Shown here: in pieces, positions 20,986 through 29,979 of the stretch | Numbering within the stretch: position 1 is the first letter of the stretch | How the letters are laid out: the number at the start of each line of letters is the position of its first letter | From: Bacteroidota bacterium | Lineage (GTDB): Bacteria; Bacteroidota; Bacteroidia; Chitinophagales; Chitinophagaceae | Reading direction: 5' to 3' | NCBI GenBank assembly: GCA_029558715.1 | Contig: JAKQEA010000100.1 | Coordinates: forward strand, 1 to 64,000 | DNA: 64,000 nt | Made by a program: the position numbers and the translations under genes | Notes under the pieces: model-generated | Told to the model about the DNA's origin: nothing | Database searches by the model: none | What the model saw: only the letters and a program-made list of their open reading frames with translations

Positions 20986-21645
20986 CTACAAGTTTCTTGG
21001 GTTCTTCCATTGTTTGCCCAATCTTTCAATAGTACCTTTTATTCTTTCTATTCTTGTTTCTTCTCTTTTTGCCGTTACTATCCATTCGATGTATTCTTTT
21101 TTGTTTGTAAACGAAAGTGTGCCGAAATAGGCAGCTTCCTTTTTATTCTTCTTTAAAGCGGCAGCCAGGTCAACAGGCAGTTTTATTTCTTTGGTCTCTG
21201 GATTTACCCAGTTGAATATCTCCCTTACTTTGGGTTTGGCTTCTTTCTTTTTATCAGCTTCTGTTTTGGCACGGAAACCAAATACACTCCAGGTGTCGTT
21301 GAATGAGATCAGGCTGATCCAGGTAAGCTTATCGCTTTCAGCCAGCAAACAATCCCAGCCTTTATCTCTCGTAAGATCGGTTTGTATTTTTGAACTAACT
21401 TTTGGATAATATACCCACACCGTCACTTCCGGGTTTACCAGTTTCATCACCTTACTCATTTCTTTTTCTAATTGAGCCTTGCTCATCACAAACCAGTGCA
21501 CCTGGTTATACTCTTTGCCGCTGTCTGTTATCTTTACCCCGGCCGGCAGGCCCTGCAGTCCTTTTTTATAATCAACAGGTGCATGCAACGTAAGCAAGGT
21601 GAATTGGGGTTTGATCCTGAGTTTGTCAGCTATAGAAGCAGCCAT
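20986..21645 (-). CDS. YdeI/OmpD-associated family-like protein
   Basis: C-terminal KLPVDLAAALKKNKKEAAYFGTLSFTNKKEYIEWIVTAKREETRIERI. Confidence 0.75.
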   Translation of the reverse strand: MAASIADKLRIKPQFTLLTLHAPVDYKKGLQGLPAGVKITDSGKEYNQVHWFVMSKAQLEKEMSKVMKLVNPEVTVWVYYPKVSSKIQTDLTRDKGWDCLLAESDKLTWISLISFNDTWSVFGFRAKTEADKKKEAKPKVREIFNWVNPETKEIKLPVDLAAALKKNKKEAAYFGTLSFTNKKEYIEWIVTAKREETRIERIKGTIERLGKQWKNPRNL

Positions 21646-21755
21646 GCCGATGGTTTTATCAGCAAATGTAAGATTCCGCTTATACCGGGTTTCTTTAAAC
21701 TTGTTTTTTACAAATACCCGGGAATAATGGAACTTTAGAATCTAAATTTCAGGTT

Positions 21756-22460
21756 ATGAAAACATTATTAGCCTTCCTGGTTTGCTCACTTTTACTTATA
21801 ACCTTTACAGCAACAGCCCAGAATGAGCCCTCACCGCAAGCTGAAGCATTCTATAATAAAGCGATGGCAGAGATAAATTCAAAGCATGTAAGATGGATAA
21901 AAACTACTGCAGCGGAAGTGAACGAAAAAAAACTGTCAGATGCAGATGTAATGACCCGGTCAAAATCTTACGGTGTATTGGGTAATATGAACGGCCAGGA
22001 TATTGAAGCAATTGCTTTTCTTGTACTGATGCAGGCTTCAAAAAGTGCACAGGAAGACCTGAAAGCGATTATGGCAAAAGTGAAGTCCATCAATGAACAA
22101 AAAGCGAAACTGCGGAATGCCATGAATAAAATCAACAGCAGCCGCACTATCAGTAATGTACAACTGGATTCTTTCCACCTGGTAATAAACCAGTCCAAAG
22201 CCCTGCAAAAAGGGAACAACCCCGATACAGTAAAACTGGCCAGGTCTGCTTCTGGAAAAAGTACAGTAAACAAAAAGGAACTGGATGCCATCAAGGAGAA
22301 GATGAAAGGCGATCTTGATTCCATGAGTGAAATGGGAGAAATGGAGTCGCTCCGCCTGCAATCAGCCATGGATCGGATGAGTAAAATGAATAGCACACTG
22401 TCTAATCTTCTTAAGAAGATACATGACACTCAGCAAAGCATCATCCAAAACCTGAAATAG
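21756..22460 (+). CDS. Hypothetical exported helical protein
   Basis: Signal peptide (TATAQ), predominantly helical/coiled-coil residues. Confidence 0.7.
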   Translation: MKTLLAFLVCSLLLITFTATAQNEPSPQAEAFYNKAMAEINSKHVRWIKTTAAEVNEKKLSDADVMTRSKSYGVLGNMNGQDIEAIAFLVLMQASKSAQEDLKAIMAKVKSINEQKAKLRNAMNKINSSRTISNVQLDSFHLVINQSKALQKGNNPDTVKLARSASGKSTVNKKELDAIKEKMKGDLDSMSEMGEMESLRLQSAMDRMSKMNSTLSNLLKKIHDTQQSIIQNLK

Positions 22461-22542
22461 TTATCTCAACCTGGTCTCTTAAACTAGGTGACTTTCTTAA
22501 AATCGCCTGGAGTATTGAAGAAACCTGTTTCTTTCGGGTTCA

Positions 22543-22572
22543 AAAGTCCTCCATGCGGGGGATTTAGGGGGC
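22543..22572. repeat. GC-rich hairpin element (AAAGTCCTCCatgcGGGGGATTTAGGGGGC)
   Basis: CCTCC/GGGGG dyad followed by ATTTAGGGGGC between the 21756 gene and dnaK; single copy in this window. Confidence 0.4.
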
Positions 22573-22647
22573 TGACTGCCATTTTTTCACTTTTCATCCT
22601 CACGGCACAATGATTGACAAGCTATAGCGAACTACAAAATTTAAACC

Positions 22648-24555
22648 ATGGCAAAGATCATAGGAATCGACTTAGGAACCACCAATAGTTGCGTTTCCGT
22701 AATGGAAGGTAACGAGCCGGTGGTAATTGCTAATGATGAGGGACGCCGTACGACCCCGTCAATAGTGGCTTTTTTGAAGAATGGCGAACGTAAAGTGGGT
22801 GACCCGGCCAAACGCCAGGCCATTACCAACCCGCATAATACCATCGCTTCGGTGAAGCGTTTTATGGGCCGCCGTTTTGATGAAGTGGGTGAGGAGATCA
22901 CTCACTGGAGCTATAAAGTGACAAAAGGTGACAATAATACCGTTCGGATTGACATAGATGGCAGACTCTATACGCCACAGGAAATCAGCGCAATGGTGCT
23001 GCAAAAGATGAAAAAAACGGCCGAGGATTACCTGGGCCATGAAGTGACCGAAGCGGTGATCACCGTTCCGGCTTATTTCAACGATGCCCAGCGCCAGGCT
23101 ACTAAAGAAGCTGGTGAAATTGCCGGTCTTACCGTTCGCCGTATCGTAAATGAGCCTACAGCCGCTGCGCTGGCTTATGGTCTTGATAAAGCAAAACATG
23201 ACCAGAAGATCGCTGTGTTTGACCTTGGTGGTGGTACGTTCGATATCTCCGTACTCGAACTGGGTGACGGGGTATTTGAAGTAAAATCAACCAACGGTGA
23301 TACCCACCTGGGTGGTGATGACTTTGATAAAGTGATCATGGACTGGCTGGCTGATGAGTTCAAAAAAGATGAAGCCATCGACCTGCGCAAAGACCCGATG
23401 GCGCTGCAGCGTTTGAAAGAAGCAGCAGAAAAAGCAAAAGTGGAACTGTCTTCTTCTTCTGAAACAGAAATTAATCTTCCATATATCACAGCGGTTGACG
23501 GAGTGCCCAAGCACCTGGTTAAAAAACTGAGCCGTGCAAAATTTGAAGCCTTGGCTGATAATTTATTTGCCCGCTGCCTGAAGCCATGTGAAGCTGCATT
23601 GAAAGATGCCGGCTTATCTACTTCGCAAATTGATGAAGTGATACTGGTGGGTGGATCTACCAGGATACCCAAAGTGCAGGAGATAGTAGAGAAGTTCTTT
23701 GGTAAAAAACCAAACAAGGGAGTGAACCCTGATGAAGTGGTAGCAGTTGGTGCAGCTATACAAGGTGCAGTACTGACCGGTGAGGTAAAAGACGTATTGC
23801 TCCTCGACGTTACACCGCTTTCTCTCGGTATTGAAACAATGGGTGGTGTGATGACACCGCTGATCCCTTCCAATACAACTATCCCGACCAAGAAATCAGA
23901 AGTGTTCTCTACCGCCAGCGATAACCAGCCCGGTGTACAGATACATGTCCTGCAGGGAGAGAGAAGTATGAGTAAGGACAATAAGAGCCTTGGCATCTTC
24001 AACCTTGATGGTATACCACCGGCGCCAAGAGGTGTTCCGCAGATAGAAGTGACATTTGATATTGATGCCAACGGTATCTTACATGTTACGGCGAAAGATA
24101 AAGGAACAGGTAAAGAACAAAAGATACACATTGAAGCCGGCTCTGGTTTAAGCAAGGAAGAAGTGGAAAAAATGAAAGCTGAAGCAAAGGCCAACGAAGC
24201 CAGCGATAAGGCTGAAAAAGAAAAAGTAGAAAAACTGAACCAGGCCGACAGCCTCGTATTCCAGACAGAAAAACAACTGAAGGAATATGGCGACAAGATA
24301 CCGGCTGATAAGAAAGGCGCTATTGAGCAGGCTGCTGAAAAATTAAAAGAAGCCCATAAGTCACAGGATATTGCCGGTATTGATACAGCTATGGCTGCAC
24401 TGAATGCAGCATGGACAGCCGCCAGCGAGGATATGTACAAGGCTACACAGGATACCGGTGCACAGCAACCCGGTGCTGAACAACCACATACGGCTGATGC
24501 CGGTGCGGGAAGTACCGATAATGTGACGGATGTGCCTTACGAGGAAGTGAAATAA
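22648..24555 (+). CDS. dnaK: Molecular chaperone DnaK (Hsp70)
   Basis: [66 protein letters not shown]. Confidence 0.98.
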   Translation: MAKIIGIDLGTTNSCVSVMEGNEPVVIANDEGRRTTPSIVAFLKNGERKVGDPAKRQAITNPHNTIASVKRFMGRRFDEVGEEITHWSYKVTKGDNNTVRIDIDGRLYTPQEISAMVLQKMKKTAEDYLGHEVTEAVITVPAYFNDAQRQATKEAGEIAGLTVRRIVNEPTAAALAYGLDKAKHDQKIAVFDLGGGTFDISVLELGDGVFEVKSTNGDTHLGGDDFDKVIMDWLADEFKKDEAIDLRKDPMALQRLKEAAEKAKVELSSSSETEINLPYITAVDGVPKHLVKKLSRAKFEALADNLFARCLKPCEAALKDAGLSTSQIDEVILVGGSTRIPKVQEIVEKFFGKKPNKGVNPDEVVAVGAAIQGAVLTGEVKDVLLLDVTPLSLGIETMGGVMTPLIPSNTTIPTKKSEVFSTASDNQPGVQIHVLQGERSMSKDNKSLGIFNLDGIPPAPRGVPQIEVTFDIDANGILHVTAKDKGTGKEQKIHIEAGSGLSKEEVEKMKAEAKANEASDKAEKEKVEKLNQADSLVFQTEKQLKEYGDKIPADKKGAIEQAAEKLKEAHKSQDIAGIDTAMAALNAAWTAASEDMYKATQDTGAQQPGAEQPHTADAGAGSTDNVTDVPYEEVK

Positions 24556-24630
24556 TACAGATATATGCCGACATTGTAAAACAGTGGCGGGTAGTATATG
24601 AAGAGGTGAAGTGATAAAAAATGATTTTTA

Positions 24631-24658
24631 AACCGCAGCTTTAAAACTGCGGTTTTGT
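24631..24658 (+). terminator. dnaK terminator
   Basis: AACCGCAG-ctttaaaa-CTGCGGTT plus T-rich tail. Confidence 0.7.
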
Positions 24659-24673
24659 ACTAAATACTCCTTT

Positions 24674-25552
24674 ATGCTTTTTAGTCAGAGAATTGGCATT
24701 ACATCCTCAAAAAAAGCAATTCAATTAGATTCAATTGACGTTGAACTCAGAAATGGATTGTGGAATATTTTTCGACATAGCTTCTTAGAAAAAATCGGAA
24801 AATTACATGGTAGAACAGAGGATTTATATGCTTCAGAATTGTATTTTATTTCTTTTTGGCACAATTTTTTAAAAAGTAAGATTGAAGATATCCCTTATCA
24901 TTATAGTGATGCAATAAAAAATATGAGGGAACTCTTTTATAGCCCTTTATGGTACAGGCCATATGATATTATAGATTTTACATATAGTGAAATTGGATCA
25001 AAAAAATATGAACAATATGCACATATTGATATTGATAATCTCACATCAGCATTTAATATTGTTTTAGAAAGAGAATTTTCGGCATACAGGATTATAAATC
25101 ATAGAATTACTCCAATCTCAAATGAATTAGAAATAAATGAAATCACTGATGCAATAAACTCAATAGGCAATTTTACTCCCTTATCTGTATGTAATGAGCA
25201 TTTAACATCTGCCTTGGAAAAACTTTCTGACAGAAACAATCCTGATTATAGAAATTCAATTAAAGAGTCAATATCTGCAGTTGAAGCAGTAGCAAAAATT
25301 ATTTCCGGCAGTGATAAAGATACTTTGGGTTCTGCAATTGATAAGATTAAAGGGAAACTAAAAATTCATTCTTCTTTGGAAAAGGCGATAAAAAACATTT
25401 ATGGATATACAAGTGATAGCAATGGTATTAGGCATGCTCTTACCGAAGAAAACAATTTGGATTTTGAGGATGCAAAGTATATGTTAGTTTCATGTAGCTC
25501 TTTCATTAATTATCTGATAGTAAAAGCCGATAAATCTGGTATAAAGTTTTAA
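24674..25552 (+). CDS. AbiJ-NTD4 domain-like protein (putative abortive-infection/defence)
   Basis: LFSQRIGI...LRNGLWNIF N-terminus and LSDRNNPDYRNSIKESISAVEAVAKIISG...IYGYTSDSNGIRHALTEENNLDFEDAKYMLVSCSSFINYLI C-terminus match the AbiJ_NTD4 family pattern. Confidence 0.75.
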   Translation: MLFSQRIGITSSKKAIQLDSIDVELRNGLWNIFRHSFLEKIGKLHGRTEDLYASELYFISFWHNFLKSKIEDIPYHYSDAIKNMRELFYSPLWYRPYDIIDFTYSEIGSKKYEQYAHIDIDNLTSAFNIVLEREFSAYRIINHRITPISNELEINEITDAINSIGNFTPLSVCNEHLTSALEKLSDRNNPDYRNSIKESISAVEAVAKIISGSDKDTLGSAIDKIKGKLKIHSSLEKAIKNIYGYTSDSNGIRHALTEENNLDFEDAKYMLVSCSSFINYLIVKADKSGIKF

Positions 25553-25612
25553 ACCTTTCATAATCCGATTCTCCTGAAAAGAACTAGGTATAATACTAGC
25601 AGATTTCACGCC

Positions 25613-25640
25613 TCGGTTGGTGTTTTCTTCCACCAACCGA
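25613..25640. repeat. Perfect 10-bp inverted repeat (hairpin)
   Basis: TCGGTTGGTG-ttttcttc-CACCAACCGA. Confidence 0.85.
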
Positions 25641-25660
25641 ACGAACTAAAACCTTCTTTC

Positions 25661-25727
25661 CTCCGGCTATGCGAAACTTATAGTTTCGCAGTAATTATTT
25701 ATCGCTTTTGCGATACTTTCTTTCGGC
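25661..25727 (+). repeat. Double-hairpin repeat, copy 1
   Basis: CTAT-GCGAAACttataGTTTCGC-agtaattatt-TATCGCttttGCGATA-ctttctttc. Confidence 0.85.
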
Positions 25728-25795
25728 CTTGGTGATGTTATATGTTCCCTTAAACTTTATGCTTTTATAGCTTAGCTTATTTGCTTTTATACTTC

Positions 25796-25860
25796 TCCCG
25801 CTATGCGAAACTTATAGTTTCGCAGTAATTATTTATCGCTTTCAGCGATACTTTCTTTCC
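25796..25860 (+). repeat. Double-hairpin repeat, copy 2
   Basis: CTAT-GCGAAACttataGTTTCGC-agtaattat-TTATCGCTttcAGCGATA-ctttctttc; near-identical to copy 1, second hairpin pairing maintained. Confidence 0.85.
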
Positions 25861-26113
25861 CCGTTCTTCGTAGTCTTCCAAATCAGCAAAGAAAATTAAA
25901 TAATAGGGTAGTTTACATTAGTGCAGACGATAAATGCCTGTATTTGCAATCTGGGCTAATCTTTGATTTTAGTGAGCTATAAAAAAACCAGTAAAACTTA
26001 TTAGCTCCTGATTTTCGTTCGGTACTTCGGGTTGGTTTAACTTTTTTGTTTCAATTAAGAACATTAAATTTATTACAACCAATTTTCATTTTATAACCTT
26101 TAACCCTTGTTTT

Positions 26114-26704
26114 ATGAGAAAGATCATCCTCACCATGGCTTCTTTTCTGCTGGTTTCTTTTTCGGTTATAGCACAAAAAAAATGGAAACCATTTGCAGGT
26201 ATCCATGTTTCGGGTAGTCCAGATTTCTACTATACAGGGCCATCTTTTTCTGCAGGTGTAATACATTCAATTAATAAGAAATGGTCCTGGGCGCCGGAAC
26301 TCACTTATTTTTATAAATCTTCAACATATGAACATAGCAGCACGTTGAGCGAAAGAGACCGGTTTTTGTCTTTCTCAATCCGGTCAAATTTTAACTATAC
26401 TCCCGGAAAGCAAGCGGGAAAAGGTCTTTTTATCGGTGCGGGCATCGGTTTTCAAAGAGCCAAAGACGAATGCTGGAGTATTACCGATAACGGAACTACA
26501 AAGGAAGTGAATGCACATTATGATGCTATTCGCTATGGAATTTTCACCGCAACTTTCAACACTGGTTACACATTTAAGCTTAAAAAAGACAAATCACTCC
26601 AGGTCCTACTTTCTGCGGTAGGCCCTCATGCAGCAAAAGATTATTTAGGGACATATGTGGAGGCTGTTTCTGTATTGAGTTTGGGAACAAGAATTGTTTT
26701 ATAG
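26114..26704 (+). CDS. Outer-membrane beta-barrel (porin-like) protein
   Basis: Signal peptide, alternating aromatic beta-strand pattern, C-terminal SLGTRIVL. Confidence 0.7.
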   Translation: MRKIILTMASFLLVSFSVIAQKKWKPFAGIHVSGSPDFYYTGPSFSAGVIHSINKKWSWAPELTYFYKSSTYEHSSTLSERDRFLSFSIRSNFNYTPGKQAGKGLFIGAGIGFQRAKDECWSITDNGTTKEVNAHYDAIRYGIFTATFNTGYTFKLKKDKSLQVLLSAVGPHAAKDYLGTYVEAVSVLSLGTRIVL

Positions 26705-26737
26705 GCTAAAATGTTCTCTCCCGGCTGTCCTGCTATT

Positions 26738-26800
26738 CCCGCTATGCGAAACTTATAGTTTCGCAGTAATTTTTATTTCTTTTAGCGAGACTTTCTTCCC
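26738..26800 (+). repeat. Double-hairpin repeat, copy 3 (second hairpin degraded)
   Basis: cccgctatGCGAAACttataGTTTCGCagtaatttttatttcttttagcgagactttctt. Confidence 0.8.
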
Positions 26801-26836
26801 GGCAGCTAATATTAATTGAAGAGTTACCAGCAACAT

Positions 26837-26868
26837 AAAAAGCCGGCAGTATAATTCCGCCGGCTTTT
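26837..26868. terminator. Intrinsic terminator
   Basis: AGCCGGC...GCCGGCT flanked by A run and T run next to the 26879(-) gene stop. Confidence 0.75.
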
Positions 26869-26878
26869 CTGTCAATGT

Positions 26879-27400
26879 TTAGTTCTGCTGTGCTGCCATC
26901 ATTGCCTGAGACTCCTCATAAGTCGGGCCGTACAAACCGGGGACGGTATTACCACTAGCTCTTAAATGCGCCACCAGTTCACCGCGGTGATGGTAAAGAT
27001 GATTGTACAAGAAGCCTCTTATCACCTGTATCTTCGGCATCGGGGGCATAGCAGGGTGGCCACCGACCGTCATAGTCCAGGTATTAAAATAACTGCCTTC
27101 ATCGGAGTTTTCCAGTACAGTCTTTGCTTTTGCCAGGTTCTCTTCAAATTTGGCCACAATGTTGGAAGCTTTACTGATATCGCCTTTATCATACTTGTAG
27201 GTTCCCATGTCAAATACATCCTGGTTAAAAGTTCCTTCAAACCAGTTGTACACTTCAGCAATATGAGATGCCAGTTGCCCCACCGACCATAAGTGCGGCT
27301 GCGGCCTGTAGTCAAGTGCTGAATCAGGAATAGCATTTAATAGTCTGCGGGTATTTTCTGCTTCATGCAAAAATTCACCCAGGAGCGCCTCTTTTATCAT
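26879..27400 (-). CDS. DinB family protein
   Basis: LWSVGQLASHIAEVYNWFE, LYHHRGELVAHLRASGNTVPGLYGPTYEE. Confidence 0.85.
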   Translation of the reverse strand: MIKEALLGEFLHEAENTRRLLNAIPDSALDYRPQPHLWSVGQLASHIAEVYNWFEGTFNQDVFDMGTYKYDKGDISKASNIVAKFEENLAKAKTVLENSDEGSYFNTWTMTVGGHPAMPPMPKIQVIRGFLYNHLYHHRGELVAHLRASGNTVPGLYGPTYEESQAMMAAQQN

Positions 27401-27566
27401 ATGGATTATTTTTTAGTGGACAGTAAATCTAAAACTAAAAACAGTGCGGGGCATCAATTTTCTTTTCCCAGGCCGGTTTTTCTTTTTTTAAAAATCCCCT
27501 TTTTGCAGGATATAGGATGCCATTCATTCTGAATACGTTTGACTGATAAATTTAGTAATCATCAAA

Positions 27567-28025
27567 ATGTATTCGTTTATGAAACATTATTTCCTTCCTG
27601 TCCTGCTGCTGTTATATGCAGGCAACCTGTTTTCGCAAACTAAATTTGGTATTGCTACCTATACCGTGCCTTCGGGCTGGCAAAGCACACAACAGACCTC
27701 TTCAATCGTACTGGAAAATAAAAACAGTAAAGAAACCCTTTGTCGTATCACCATTTACGGGGTAGAAAAAACGGCTGTTACTACAGCAAATACCTATTTG
27801 CAATACCGTGCGGGTAAAAACGGAACGAATGCCAGATTTAGTCCGAATCTGAAACAGGTAGTGAAGACGGAGACGAATGGAAATATTGGTTTTTCATCCG
27901 GAGGCACCAGTACAGTGAATGAAAAAGAAGTAAGAATTTATTTTTATTCATTTACCAATGGTAAGGAAACCTTTTTTGTTGAGTTGCTTACGGATAGTAA
28001 TGAGTGTACGACAGCTTTCAAATGA
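27567..28025 (+). CDS. Hypothetical exported protein (possibly C-terminally truncated)
   Basis: Signal peptide; beta-rich YTVPSGWQ...KETFFVELLTDSNECTTAFK; may start at internal Met 27579. Confidence 0.6.
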   Translation: MYSFMKHYFLPVLLLLYAGNLFSQTKFGIATYTVPSGWQSTQQTSSIVLENKNSKETLCRITIYGVEKTAVTTANTYLQYRAGKNGTNARFSPNLKQVVKTETNGNIGFSSGGTSTVNEKEVRIYFYSFTNGKETFFVELLTDSNECTTAFK

Positions 28026-28033
28026 CCAGAAAA

Positions 28034-28504
28034 TTATTCAATATCCTGCTTAATATAGGCTGTTTCACCGCCTAATTTCAATGCAAGTATTTGTATTTGC
28101 TTAAAAACATAGCCTATACTACTTTTTGCTTTGAATTTACCTTTTCTGTTTGTTTCATAGTACACCCTTTTATCCTCGTAAAGTGTTGAATGATCATTCC
28201 TAAGTCCGGGTATCAATTTTTTATAAGGCCATGTGGAAAATCCTTTGATATAAACAACAGAATCAACTACCCGTATTGTTAATCTGAAGCCGTGATCCAG
28301 GTGATAAAGAATCATCTTGGTTGATGCAGTTTGCAACTCTATGTCCTTTTTATCAATTTCATATTCAAGATCAAGTAATGTGTTTAGTGCTTTCATAAAA
28401 GTTATGCCTCTGACTGTAATCAGATTTGTATTCTTTGGAATCTCCTGGCCTATTATAAGGAAATTAAAAGGGATGAAAGACAAGATTAGTAAAGAGATTT
28501 TCAT
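28034..28504 (-). CDS. Hypothetical exported protein
   Basis: Signal-like N-terminus; no recognised domain. Confidence 0.6.
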   Translation of the reverse strand: MKISLLILSFIPFNFLIIGQEIPKNTNLITVRGITFMKALNTLLDLEYEIDKKDIELQTASTKMILYHLDHGFRLTIRVVDSVVYIKGFSTWPYKKLIPGLRNDHSTLYEDKRVYYETNRKGKFKAKSSIGYVFKQIQILALKLGGETAYIKQDIE

Positions 28505-28636
28505 ATTGGCTTTTTATAAAGATAAAGGTCAGTTTGTTAAAATAAAGCAAAGCAGATGTAAGTGAGATGTTATCATTTATTTTGATCTTAGTGGTTTTCC
28601 CGATATTGAATTTTGGTACAGGATGATTTAATATCA

Positions 28637-29185
28637 TTATTTCGTAATAGCTTTTATCTTTTCTATTACTTTCTGCAGGTCTGTATTGGCTTCATTCAGT
28701 TTGCTGTTATCGGGCAGGTTATTTTGCTGGTATTTCTCAATTACAGGAGTTGCGATCATTATTTTAAGTAATACATGCAGGTCTCTGAGTTCCCTTTCAT
28801 TGTTGTTCAAAGTAACAATAGAGTTTTGCCAGTTTGCCATTTTAGCCCGGTAAGCGGTTTCACTTTTGTTGATATGATCGCCGGCCCGCTGTTTGGTAGT
28901 TGCATCAGCTATCGTAGCCGCTTTTGCCTTTGCATCTGCATAGTAGCGGTTATTGTAGGATGTAAAACTGTTATACTTTTCAATGGCATCTTCTCTCTTT
29001 TTGTAGAAGTTTTCAATATCATCTTCAATCGTTTCGAGGTTGCTGTTTTGTTTTACTGCCTGGTCATAAAACTCTTCAACAAGGTCTTTATAACCGCCAC
29101 GGCTTTTATCAATGCCGGAGGTTAAGGTTATCGCAATAAGCAGGACGGCAGCGGCAAAAGTTACGATCTTGACATATTTTTTCAT
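28637..29185 (-). CDS. Hypothetical LemA-like helical membrane-anchored protein
   Basis: Start chosen at internal MKKYVKIVTFAAAVLLIAI (29185); helical ectodomain with regularly spaced N/Y residues. Confidence 0.5.
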   Translation of the reverse strand: MKKYVKIVTFAAAVLLIAITLTSGIDKSRGGYKDLVEEFYDQAVKQNSNLETIEDDIENFYKKREDAIEKYNSFTSYNNRYYADAKAKAATIADATTKQRAGDHINKSETAYRAKMANWQNSIVTLNNNERELRDLHVLLKIMIATPVIEKYQQNNLPDNSKLNEANTDLQKVIEKIKAITK

Positions 29186-29329
29186 ATAGTTTGTTTTGAT
29201 AAGTGAATGAGCTAAAGAGATGAAAATTAATAGATATTCCATAATAATGGAGGGCCGGGGCAAATCATAACAATTCCTTTGGTACTGGTTGATTTTTTTT
29301 TTACCTTTTGCATTAAAAAACAAACCAAC

Positions 29330-29818
29330 ATGAAAAAGATTGCACTTGTTTTCATTGCAGCCGGAAGCCTGTTCTTCCTTTCCTGCAACAGCGGGGGCGG
29401 TATGTCAGCCACTGCTAAGAAAAACCTGGAAGTAAATGATGCCATCATGAAAGCCTATGAGGCCGGCGACTTTACCAAAATGGGAGATTATATTGCTGCT
29501 GATGCAGTAGATCATGGCGGTGAAACAGGCGATATCAAAGGGCTGGATAATATCATCAGCGAAATGAAACGTTACCGTACCATGATGCCGGATATGAAAG
29601 TAGATATGACCCGGAGTCTTGCTGATGATGAGTATGTGTATACATGGGGAAAAATGTCAGGTACGATGAATGGGAAAGCGGTTACGATGTCAAGTGTTGA
29701 TGTATCCAAATTTAAAGATGGCAAAGCAGTAGAGCATTGGGTATATATGGATCCGAAAGAAATGATGGCGATGATGCCGCCGCCACCTGCTCCCGCAACC
29801 GATACATTAAAGAAATAA
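29330..29818 (+). CDS. SnoaL/NTF2-like lipoprotein
   Basis: Lipobox LFFLSCNSG; GDFTKMGDYIAADAVDHGG...VEHWVYMD typical of the NTF2-like fold. Confidence 0.75.
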   Translation: MKKIALVFIAAGSLFFLSCNSGGGMSATAKKNLEVNDAIMKAYEAGDFTKMGDYIAADAVDHGGETGDIKGLDNIISEMKRYRTMMPDMKVDMTRSLADDEYVYTWGKMSGTMNGKAVTMSSVDVSKFKDGKAVEHWVYMDPKEMMAMMPPPPAPATDTLKK

Positions 29819-29840
29819 TTTTCTTTGGACTGAATACTGA

Positions 29841-29870
29841 CAGGTTCGTGGTAACACGGACCTTTTTTTT
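29841..29870 (+). terminator. Intrinsic terminator
   Basis: AGGTTCGTG-gtaa-CACGGACCT plus T8. Confidence 0.7.
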
Positions 29871-29979
29871 GCTATTCACATAATTAACCTACCTTACTTT
29901 TACCAACGAGTACAATTCACCCTTTGATTCCTGCCATATTCTCACCCTCTGAGTTTTATTCACCACTAATCATTTCAAC

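Noticed and set aside
23175-24440. 421-aa antisense ORF inside dnaK
   Set aside because: Long antisense frames opposite dnaK are a known codon-bias artefact; low-complexity Ser/Ala/Phe composition and no domain
25561-26113. Possible CRISPR array because of repeated palindromes
   Set aside because: Only two adjacent copies, about 134 bp apart, with internal hairpins; no regular spacers and no cas genes
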